A DNA stretch of 64,000 nucleotides from Paraphaeosphaeria minitans (lineage: Eukaryota > Ascomycota > Dothideomycetes > Pleosporales > Didymosphaeriaceae): NCBI GenBank assembly GCA_015832175.1, contig WJXW01000003.1, forward strand, positions 3,658,001 to 3,722,000, given 5' to 3'. The notes under the pieces were generated by a model. The model was not told the DNA's origin and ran no database searches. It saw only the letters and a list, made by a program, of their open reading frames with translations. Shown one piece after another: positions 55,561 to 64,000 of this stretch (positions are counted from its first letter, which is position 1; each line of letters starts with the position of its first letter). The position numbers were made by a program, and so were the translations under genes.

Positions 55561-56904
55561 TGCAGGCCGTTCCGGACTTGCTGTGTTTTGCTTGCTTGCT
55601 GCACCTTTGCTGTGCCTCCACGAAGTCCACGCGTGAATACGAAGACACTATCCCACACTATCTCGTATTCGCGACAAGTCTGCATACAACGCTTTGGCCG
55701 CAGCAGCCCTAGAAAAACGTTTGTGGGGCCGCGGTTGCTTGTCGGACGCTCCGAGAAGAATAGGTGGGTTCTATGCTTGTGGTGTACTAGTGACCCATGC
55801 TCGAATAGTACGTGGCGACGTATTGTTCCATGCCACACACCGTCTCGTAGGGCTGGCGGAACTTTTCTGCTTTTCTCGCTTAGCGGAACGCTGACAGGCC
55901 GAAGTTGCGCTTTTGCGAGTTGTGGATAGAGCGATTTACGATGGAGCGCTATATTTGGCGCAAGCATGATGTGTAGTCAGGGCAGGCGAAATCACAACAC
56001 TTGGTCAGCAATGTCTGTTGAAGAAGTGTCCGGGAGTCCCTATATTCGTTGTGGGTGTTGATGTGTGCATGGCCGGTGCTGGTTCAATCGAACCTGCAGC
56101 AGGCGAGCGTTGAATGTGGACAGTTCTGGAGGCCCGCGATAGAACCGGACAACGGCAATGTCTTGCAGCAAATGTGTGACTTCAAGGGGAATCCATGCTG
56201 GACGCCCTTGACGTGTTCTCGGATTAGGAGTAGACACAAAACCCTTGATGTATTACCTGCTTCAATTGTGTCGGTCTTCCAATACCAGGCGGGGAGAGGG
56301 ATGTTGACTTGCGAATAGGGGACCCTCACGAACGATGAAGCGCTTGTGTCGGCCTGGGGATGCAGGGAGGCTCCGAGCCGCCCCGCGAATTACACATCTT
56401 CCATCTCGCCAAAGCGGAGGTAGCTCGTACCTAGGGTGGACGGAAGCATAACTCCGAGAAGGGCCGTCTACACATTCAGCATGCAGGTATGCTCGAAATT
56501 GGATAAAGGTGTCTACGCGGGCCCAGGGATCTTGTCAGACCGGCAGCTATACGCGAGGTCTAGCCCTATGAAGAAAGCACGTTCCAAGCTTTCGCTTAGT
56601 CTCCTACGCGCAAGGCTTAGTATTGGGGGCCTGAACGGTATGCAACTCAGTCTGCTGCCAAGACGAGCATTCCTGATGATTGGACCGCCATGTCCGATCA
56701 AGCAAATTCTGCCCATGAAGTGGTGTCGGCGGTGAACATGAGTGACATGCTGGTAGATGAGCGGACCGCCAAGAATGCGAGTGATATCGCTGCTTATCCG
56801 ATGTGCAAAAGCGTGCGATGGTGTGTGTTATCTCGCTAAGAGCAATAATTCACATGACCGGGCTAGCCATTCCAGATGTAGGTTCGGTGCAATGAGGCGT
56901 GTTA

Positions 56905-57692
56905 GGGCCTGTTCGGTAGACGTGATCTGGAGGCTCGATCTCATCTCAATTACTAGATCTAGTTAGGCTCATATTAAGATCACGCTGTGTTCAGTTTGAG
57001 CGTAATCTTAATGTTATAAATAGAGGTCTAATCTAGGAGCAATTAACTAGCTAAATTAACCCCTACTAGTGCTAATAGAATCTACGTTTATACTTATTTA
57101 AGCGTAAGATTATAAGTTAAACTAAGTATAAAGTTAAAAAGTCTCTTTTATCTAATTTAAGAGCTTTTTAATACTGTAATACTTAGTAGAAAGGCCCTTA
57201 TAGGCGTTATAAGAGTGTTAATAGTAATAACTTTAGTGTTAATTAACGCTGTAGAGAGTACTCTAGCGCTACCTATAAGCGTAAATAAATCTTAATTATA
57301 TATAGTAACTATAAACTCTAACCCTAGCTTCCTTTAGGCGTTAGCGATACTGTAAATATTAATAGGGATAACGCTAGTATCTATAATAAAAGAAAAAAAG
57401 TTAATATTAGTAATAGAGTAGGCGTTAAGCTCTATAAGAGCTTTTATAACGCTTTATGCGCTAGAGTACTTAGAGTTAGTATAAAGGATTAATTAATAAC
57501 ACTAAAGTTTAATAAGATAAGACTTTTAGATAAGTAGTTACTAAATATAGGTTAATCTAAGTACATTAGAAGTAGGTCTTTAGAACAATTTGTATAGCTA
57601 TACTAATAAAAAATTCTACGCCAGCGCTTTACTAAAACTAGGCGAGATCAAGCCCAGATCACGATTTAAGATCACGCCCACCGAACAGGCCC
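56905..57692. mobile_element. PIF/Harbinger-like miniature element, decayed
   Basis: A 788-bp AT-rich block is framed by inverted ends: left GGGCCTGTTCGGTAGACGTG, right the complement of GGGCCTGTTCGGTGGGCGTG, matching at 22 of the first 24 bases (through GATCT). Both sides carry the direct repeat TTA (56902-56904 and 57693-57695), the target duplication expected of PIF/Harbinger elements. A subterminal AGATCACG-like motif recurs near both ends. The inside has no transposase frame and is rich in TA steps and poor in C and G, consistent with repeat-induced point mutation. hAT elements can have similar ends, but they duplicate 8 bases. Confidence 0.8.
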
Positions 57693-58330
57693 TTATTTGC
57701 ACGAGCGTTCTCCCGATCCACCACCAGTCCATAGAATATGGCACAAACCGAATATCAGAATACTATGCCGTCTGTCCCGCCGCCAAAGTCGAATAGCAGG
57801 TATTCGCCTGCCAAGGCCACTCTTCGCGAGTACATAAGTGCGAAGAACGAGAGGAAACCGTATTGTCCAGATGATTAATGAGCACCACGGGCGTGGGAAA
57901 GTGTGGAGATTTAGTATTGGCTTTGCTGCCAGTATCAGCCTAGACCATAATCGTGTGAGCAGAAGCGTGGAGAATGGACACTGTAAGCTGCAGTCCTTCT
58001 TCGAGTGCTCACTCCGAAATGCAGTACAGCACTGTGCTTAGCAGTCAATAAATAACCGGCGCCCTCTTTCCCCTGCTCGATTTTTAACGCATGTTCTCGG
58101 TTATCCATATTCTCAGTAGTCAATCGCAGTTCACGCGCTGCTAAAAAGAAAAGCTAGATGCTGACGGCAGTAACAAAACGTGAAAGACCCTGCCACCTGT
58201 TGCAAGCGATTACAAGCCGGCTTATACACGATGAGCTTACTAGTGTCCCGCTCGTCTTGTATTGTTTGAAGAAGCTCCTGGGAGGAGGACCCGCAGCAAT
58301 CTTCCAAAGAGCGGTACGGAACGTTGCTGG
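57693..58330. other. Intergenic, no gene seen
   Basis: Between the mobile element and the 3' end of the minus-strand VFA1 gene. Nothing recognisable. Confidence 0.5.
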
Positions 58331-59051
58331 TCAAGGAAAACCGCTGGGTGGTGAAGGGAGATTCGCGGGATTACTCAACCTTTCACGATTACGTTTTGCA
58401 GCCTCTGCGTTACGTATCCTGTCGATGCGCATTTGGTAAAAGTTCCTGCGGGTATCAGCCGAGAACACTTTGAAAGATGAGACGGAAACTAGCCGTACTT
58501 GTTCAGGGTGAATATGCGAGGCCCAAGATCGACCTGAGCTTTGTCTTTTGACCTTGAGAGCTCTTTGATCTGCAGCTATAGTCAACGATGTGGTCGTGGG
58601 TTTACGTGCAGTAACTATCCGGACCTTGTCATCTTTCGTTTTTTCGTCGCTCTTGTCCTCCTCTTCGTCGGTCTTCTTAGCATCCTTTTCCTTTTCCTTG
58701 TCTTTCTCCTTCGCTTTTTCTTTGCGTTTTTCACGCTTGATCCGCTGTTTCTCCTCGTACTCCTTCTTCACTTGCTCGATCTCAAGGTCAAGCTCTTCTT
58801 TTTTATTACGAGCCGCAGCTGCTGCGGCTTCGTCTGCGTCAGGCTGGCAGAATCCACGGTCTGATAGATGCCCAACGCAAACGTAAAAGAAATCCTGCGA
58901 CCGTGAGCATAGTTCAGTCTATCACGTGTGCAGTCATCACCTTGTTATTCGGCGTGATCAAGACGCTAGTCGAGGGCTTATAGCAGATCCAGCAGGCTTT
59001 TGCCGATCCATCAGCGACCTTGCGATGGTGCCACAAGTTCTTGAGTGACAT
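58331..59051 (-). CDS. VFA1: Vfa1-like (Vps4-associated) protein
   Basis: Relative of yeast Vfa1, an endosomal regulator that binds the ESCRT ATPase Vps4. Exons are 59051-58941 and 58894-58331 (224 residues, phase 0). The N-terminal zinc-type motif is clear: KACWICYKPSTSVLIT, then across the intron DFFYVCVGHLSDRGFCQP. The pattern C-x-x-C ... C-x-x-H is that of Vfa1. A coiled coil of Glu/Lys repeats follows (EELDLEIEQVKKEYEEKQ, then KEKDKEKEKD). The C-terminus carries NFYQMRIDRIRNAEAAKRNRERL, similar to the Vps4-binding end of the family. The segment of about 30 residues before it (RSWASHIHPEQVRLV) looks less conserved; an intron there would break the phase, so I kept it as coding. Confidence 0.85.
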
Positions 59052-59584
59052 GCTGATGGGTACTTTGCAGATGCAGCAATCAGCCTGCCCGGGAGTGTGG
59101 ACAGCCGATTCCAGACGTTAAGAGACCTGTCAACCCCTTTGTGGGCACTCACTGTCGATCCTTGTTGGTATGAAACTCAAAGAGTAGTCGAGCGGATTGG
59201 CAAAGTTGCAAAGATGCGTCGAGAGGGAACTGTGTCGCGCAAAGAGTAACATGTCGTTAGGGTTGCGTGGAGCTTTGAGGCTAAGTCTATTCTTAATATG
59301 GACTAGTGGCAAAATCGCTTAAACGTCAGTGCCTTTCGTGATTCATCCCCTTTGCCCCAATACACATGTCTCTGGTCACAACATCAAGATTTATTGGGAA
59401 AATCACATCGACAAGAACCCCTTGTGTGATTTTTCAGGCCCGAGGCATCGGCAGCGTTGATCGGTCGCAGCACCGGCCCCTCGGTACGCCAAACTCAGGG
59501 AATTCTTAAATCCATGTCGCACCTATTAACCCAAACGTAGACTTGCTACCTCATAAAAATCTAAGACTACAAAGTACCCTCACC
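59052..59584. other. Divergent spacer
   Basis: Between VFA1 (minus) and the TatD gene (plus). No gene or repeat recognised. Confidence 0.5.
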
Positions 59585-60904
59585 ATGGGCAGTGAACCAC
59601 AATTTAAGTACATTGATGTTGGTTCGCTGGGCCCTGGTCTGCCCCGTGACTCTTCGCTGACCTGTCAAGATTGGCATCAACCTCACAGATCCTATATTCC
59701 ATGGTGTACATCATGGGACCCAAAGGCATGAAGACGACTTCGAAGATGTGATACAGCGCGGTCTCGATGCAGGTTGCAAGAAGTTCATGGTCACAGGCTC
59801 AGATCTGAAAGAGTCGGAACACGCAATCGAGATAGCCAAGGCCCATCGTGAGTTAACCCGCTCAGTTCTGTGCACGAAGATTATGTCATCCTTCCAAACA
59901 TAACAATGTACATGAGTTGGGAGAAACACGACGTACCCTCTCGCTCTTTTCCATCCTAGTCTTTGATGCATACTTGTGTCTAGTATGCTATCAGAATTGT
60001 TCACTCTTGTTCCATGCTCACCGGTTCAGAAATCCTGATACTCGGAAGCTAACATCAGTCAGCTGGGCTCTGCTACGCAACTGTAGGCGTCCATCCATGC
60101 TCCGCGAAGCATTTCGACTCTCATCCGGGTGGCCCCGACGCCCTTCTCGCGGCCCTCAAAGAGCTGGCTCTTTCAGGCAAAGAGGCCGGCCATGCCGTCG
60201 CTTTCGGCGAATTCGGCCTCGACTACGACCGCCTCTTCCTCACGCCGAAGGAGCAGCAGCTCAAATATTTCGAAACGCAACTTCAGATTGCCGTCGAAGT
60301 CCAGCTTCCACTATTTCTGCACTCCCGTGCAGCAGCCGATGATTTCGAGCGCTTACTGGGTGCTCGACTGGGTGAGCTGCCGAAGAGAGGCCTCGTGCAT
60401 TCTTTCACGGGCACGGTGGAGGAGATGCAAAGGATTGTGGACATGGGTTTCGACATTGGGGTGAATGGATGCAGCATGAAGAGTAAGTTTAAAGAACTAA
60501 TTTGCAGCGGTACACAGCTGACAACAGTTTCTAGCGGAGGAGAACATTGAAGTGGTTCGCGCCGTCCCACTTTTCCACCTACAGATCGAGACGGATGGAC
60601 CCTGGTGCGAGATGAGGCCCTCCCATGCCTCAGCCAAATACTTGAAAGATGCACCCCCGCTCCCGAAAGCCGTCAAGAAGGAGAAGTTCATCAAAGGTGC
60701 TATGGTCAAAGGGAGGAATGAGCCTGCAACAATTCCGCATGTAGCATATGCGATCGCAAAGGTCAAGGATGTCAGTGTGGAAGAGGTTTGCGAAGCGTAA
60801 GTATCGATCGACTGAATGACAGTGACAGTGACAATAGCTGATCCATTTACAGGGCCTGGCGTAACTCTATCAAGATGTTTGGTCTGGGAGAGCAGCTGGA
60901 GTGA
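59585..60904 (+). CDS. TatD-family metal-dependent deoxyribonuclease
   Basis: TatD-type nuclease with a metal-binding TIM barrel; family members degrade DNA during apoptosis-like death or repair. Exons are 59585-59617, 59670-59847, 60063-60482, 60535-60796 and 60853-60904 (314 residues, phases close). The first splice uses donor GTTGGT and creates the signature YIDIGINLTDPIF. Further signatures are FMVTGSD, the metal-ligand strand TVGVHPC, AFGEFGLDY, LPLFLHSR, GLVHSFTG, IGVNG and IETDGPWC, all intact. The first exon of 33 bases and the 215-bp third intron explain why no single long frame covers the gene. The substrate is not readable. Confidence 0.93.
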
Positions 60905-61188
60905 AGGCTCGGGCACCATAGCTGAACCCCTTCGCTAACTGGGATGCATGTAGCATATCTCCAAACTAGGCAATTAAGATATGCTCACGAAGTTTCAATT
61001 TGGCGTCTGGATATAGTTATGGGATTACGCGGAACGTGATAAACAGAAAGTGTGGATGTTTCTTTTTTCTTGCATCGAATACCGTTAGTGCTAACTATAC
61101 AGCACACGGTATGCAAGCTTTTGTTCTAACCCTATAACTATTCCACGACGACATCATAACCAATTGAGAGCAAGGACGTGATGCCAGA

Positions 61189-61995
61189 TCACAAGAACCA
61201 GGCTGCAATACCAATTACTACACCGAAAATCCCTGTAACAGAACCAGCGTGCAACGAGTCTGCAGCACCGGTGTTCGAAGCTAAAGCACCCGACTCCGTC
61301 GCCGAAGCGTTGGAAGAACGTGACGGCGCCTGAGATCCGGAAGCTGTTGTGGTAGCCCCCGTCGAGTTAAACCTACGATAACACTGTCAACATGTGACCG
61401 CACCTCTCAAATCGTTGAGGCTGATACTTACCCTTCACTCTGCGTTGCCGACGGGCTGCTGCCGGTCAAGCTGGCGATCTGCTCATCTTCGAATAACTCG
61501 CCGCCCTTGATGCTTTGTGGAGTTGATGCTTGTCCAACATTCTGCGCTGCGTTGGCGTACGCATTGATGGTGTTCCCGCTGGATGGTGCATTCCAAGCTC
61601 CTACCATACCATTCTGGCAGTGCCTCTGGACGGCGCAATAGTACCACACCTAAAGTTCAGACGATTAGCTTCGGATCTTCTGGCGTGTTTTCGACGCTGT
61701 GTATACATACCGGTTCCTCGCTCGTGACGTTGACTACATACTTCTTCTTGCCATTGTCTGTCTGGTCGAATGGTCCGCTGAACCAGCTGTCGTCATTAAA
61801 CTCGCATGGTTTATCGAACGATCCCGAGACCACGTTGTGGCGCGGATAGAGGTGGAAGATTACGGTATCGCCTTTCTTGGGATTGAGGGTCTGGGGCTCG
61901 AACTTGAGTCCGCCTTCACCGACATCGACTGTGTGGACCTCGGAGTTTGCAACTGTGGCTACTGCCGCAGCAAGCAAGGCACGGTTGATATGCAT
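61189..61995 (-). CDS. Cupredoxin-domain extracellular GPI-anchored protein
   Basis: Secreted blue-copper-like (cupredoxin) protein, 228 residues, of the fungal 'extracellular serine-rich protein' type; role unknown. Exons are 61995-61711, 61649-61432 and 61372-61189, phases close. Signal peptide MHINRALLAAAVATVANSEV. The cupredoxin domain spans about residues 20-120. Likely copper ligands are His in PRHNVVSG, Cys in VWYYCAV, His in QRHCQ and Met in QNGMVG; the last block is formed by splicing at EEP-VWYYC. Then follows a Ser/Thr/Ala-rich stretch and a hydrophobic end (GVVIGIAAWFL), as for GPI anchoring. A TATA box lies about 106 bases upstream. Confidence 0.88.
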
Positions 61996-63177
61996 ACCGA
62001 ATTTGCTTTTTTCTCCGTTTTGGGACAAGTGTAAGTGAGCCGAAATGGATAGCGGAGCAAAGTGTGAGCGCAATTGAGCAGATTTCCACGCCCGAACGCC
62101 CTTATAAAGGCCACAAAACCCCTCCTGCTGAAACGACAGATTCCAAAATTGAACTCCTGGCTTGCGTATTTGAACGCCATCTGTATGGCATGGCGTTACA
62201 CGAGCTGCGGGGCTGCCATCTCGTTGGTCGTACTTCATTGTCCTATGGACGATCACCACCGCATTCCAACGTTCCGAAAGCGGAATGAGGAAGAAAGGAC
62301 TGAACCAGGCATTGAGGCTGTGCAAGCCTTCTGCCATGTTTGAGGACAACCCCAATTCTGTGCGTACTCCGGAGTAGCACCGTACCTTGCGGTGACGAAG
62401 ACTAGCCCCTTGATATCCCCAAGGGCGGTGTTGGCAATGCTGTAGTCTCGAGGCGTGCAGTCTTAAACGAGAAGTGATGAGAGCAAGAGACAGAGTTGGC
62501 TTTGCCTTCAGGAGGCGAGCTGAGTTACAACGAATCCCTTGATACGAGGTCTGGCTGCGAAGCTAAGCCTGTTCCCACTCTATTGACGCCATTTTCCTTT
62601 ACACTTGTCCAAGCTACCGATTTGCTTGTATATGTGGAAGCTGTTTGAAATCCAAGAGGACGCTTTTACGCTGGAACTTTAACGGATTCTAGTCTCGAGA
62701 ATCACACATATGCACGAGAGGAGCACGAACCGCACGTTTATATGTATGTAGCTGTTATTTCCCAGAGGCGGAAGTCAATAGCCTCATTTCAGCGGCCTTA
62801 GGTCGTTGTAAAGCAACATATCCTACTAGAGCCTTTCCCGATACTCTCCCCAATCTTCAAGGATAGAGCGCAAGCCGAGAGCGTCCGAGTGATGTGGAAA
62901 CAATCCCTCTGCCAGTGATTGGGATAAAAACCTCTGCTACACCGTGCAGCCCTCAGCAGACTCCTAATCGACATTCTGAAATACCCAATCATGGAAGTTA
63001 ATTTTCCTCACGTAAGATGCACATGTGTGCACCACCATGTACCCTCAATTAAAGTTTGCGATTGCCAACCCCGCAGCTTTCTCCTGTACGCAGAACGTCA
63101 TCCTGTGCTAGAATGACCAACGACACGTTGTTTGCTTTGATTGAAAGGCATATCGAAGACAAAGGCCGAAGTGGACA
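61996..63177. other. Intergenic, no gene supported
   Basis: Promoter of the cupredoxin gene, then DNA without recognisable features up to the 3' end of the hydrolase. Confidence 0.5.
62101..62106 (-). promoter_or_regulatory. TATA box of the cupredoxin gene
   Basis: TATAAG on the minus strand, about 106 bases before ATG 61995. Confidence 0.5.
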
Positions 63178-64000
63178 CTATAAGGAGCGCACCTTGACGG
63201 GCGACGTAGCACGATGTCGGTGAATTAGGGTCATGTGAGGCGCTTCACCGATGTAGTCCTCGTCGACTTCGTGTATGAGGCTTCCAAAAACGGCATTGAC
63301 ATGCTTCACCATACTCCCGTGGGTGTCTTCCTCATACTCATTCAGTACCGCCCCCGGTATCTTCCTAGCCATTGCTCGAATCCACTCGATTGGAGCATTC
63401 GTATCCTTCGCCCCATGCCAAATGGTGACCGTGTTTTCTATCTCTTCGAGCCGGAAGCCCCAAGGTTGCGAGACGAGCGCAGCTTCTTTAACTACGCCGT
63501 TCGATCCCTGATGAAATGGCTCAAATAACGCATTGAGCAAACGTTCTCTGCTCGCCTTGGGCGTCCATCTTTCGTCCGTCTCTTCCTGTGTTGGGGCACC
63601 AAGCGCATCCTTCTCCCATTCGTTCTTATATTGCTTCGCATCTTGCACGATTTGATCCAGCCTCTTCTGGACCCACTTCCATTTCACAATCCTCCGTAGC
63701 CCAGCCACAAACGCATTGGTGACCATGCGTAGGACGCGTGGTACGTTTCTCGCTAACCATCCAGTCGCTCTGCTCGGCATTGGCACAAGTTCAATGTCAG
63801 TCTTCTCGTATGTTCCCATTCCCGATAGGATCCCTACGCCACTTAGACGCTCCTTTGGTAGCGTTCTGGCACAAGCTAGCGCATAGTGTGCCCCGCTCGA
63901 CACACCCAGAATCCCAAATCGTTGAAGGTTGAGATGCTGGGATAGAACTCTTACATCTTTGGCGTAGTCCAGGATGGTACGGTTGGCGACGAAGGACGAT
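63178..64000 (-). CDS. Alpha/beta hydrolase, 5' partial
   Basis: Serine hydrolase of the alpha/beta fold; the C-terminal 273 codons are seen, and the start lies beyond the window edge. The frame stays open to base 64000 with DYAKDVRVLSQHLNLQRFG before the nucleophile elbow GVSSGAHYAL (Ser in GxSxG). A helical cap region follows (WVQKRLDQIVQDAKQYKNEW). The probable catalytic Asp is in WHGAKDTNAP and His in EEDTHGSM. Spacing between these three fits the family. Substrate unknown; similar fungal proteins are annotated simply as alpha/beta hydrolases. The final 30 residues are basic and probably extra. Confidence 0.88.
   Translation of the reverse strand, partial: SSFVANRTILDYAKDVRVLSQHLNLQRFGILGVSSGAHYALACARTLPKERLSGVGILSGMGTYEKTDIELVPMPSRATGWLARNVPRVLRMVTNAFVAGLRRIVKWKWVQKRLDQIVQDAKQYKNEWEKDALGAPTQEETDERWTPKASRERLLNALFEPFHQGSNGVVKEAALVSQPWGFRLEEIENTVTIWHGAKDTNAPIEWIRAMARKIPGAVLNEYEEDTHGSMVKHVNAVFGSLIHEVDEDYIGEAPHMTLIHRHRATSPVKVRSL

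Larger units (their letters stand above)
52889..56904. other. Long gene-poor region
   Basis: Holds an ATCACC-type minisatellite, many TAGGTACC and GTAGTCTAC blocks (54181-54435, 54718-54732, 55150-55215, 55293-55306) and a possible coding relic at 55300-55550. No intact gene is supported. Confidence 0.55.

Noticed and set aside
55278..55967. Minus-strand 229-codon open frame
   Set aside because: It looks like the complement of the plus-strand coding-like piece and has no motif; the plus-strand reading is more protein-like in its first 80 codons.
58430..58530. An intron in the VFA1 C-terminal region
   Set aside because: Candidate donors (GTCGAT, GTACGG) and the CGCAG acceptor do not keep the reading frame, while the continuous frame does.

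Overview
This window is nuclear DNA from a filamentous ascomycete (Pezizomycotina). A Dothideomycete, perhaps in or near Mycosphaerellales, is my best guess from gene style alone. The evidence is genes on both strands with many short introns (about 45 to 100 bp) carrying GT..AG ends and GCTAAC/CTGAC-type branch sites. Typical fungal genes are present (a SepH-type septation kinase, mitochondrial ornithine carbamoyltransferase, Yvh1, Vfa1, HET-domain, rhodopsin-domain and LysM-like proteins), as are long gene-poor spacers with microsatellites. All exon models below come from reading splice signals and codon phase by eye. They were not compared with transcripts or databases.

Layout. 0-5 kb: a partial Baeyer-Villiger monooxygenase, a frameshifted FAD oxidoreductase relic, and a decayed secreted-protein relic that carries three GGTA insertions. 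4.8-8.5 kb: a BCS1-like AAA ATPase and a short-chain dehydrogenase. 10-11.6 kb: a rhodopsin-domain membrane protein. 12.7-17.3 kb: the long SepH/Cdc7-type kinase. 19-30 kb: an accessory block of secreted proteins (a 12-cysteine protein, a large Ser/Ala-rich extracellular protein, a granulin-like GPI protein, a 775-residue repeat protein) with a decayed HET-domain gene among them. 31.8-34.2 kb: an Hsp30-type small heat-shock protein and a LysM-like secreted protein. 34.3-43.4 kb: a compact conserved block with complex I PSST subunit, TRAPPC2L/Tca17, Afg1 ATPase, ornithine carbamoyltransferase and a Tag1-like vacuolar membrane protein. 46.3-47.7 kb: Yvh1 phosphatase. 50.6-52.9 kb: a C2H2 zinc-finger protein. 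53-58 kb: repeat-rich, gene-poor DNA with a PIF/Harbinger-like miniature transposon. 58.3-64 kb: Vfa1, a TatD-type nuclease, a cupredoxin GPI protein and a partial alpha/beta hydrolase.

No operon or obvious biosynthetic cluster is present. Two divergent pairs (complex I subunit/TRAPPC2L and OTC/Tag1-like) probably share short promoters. The most unusual signal is the GGTA/TACC tetranucleotide and its palindrome TAGGTACCTA. It recurs in nearly all intergenic regions, lies inside introns and a splice donor of the dehydrogenase, and appears three times as an exact 4-base insertion inside TAC codons of one relic gene.
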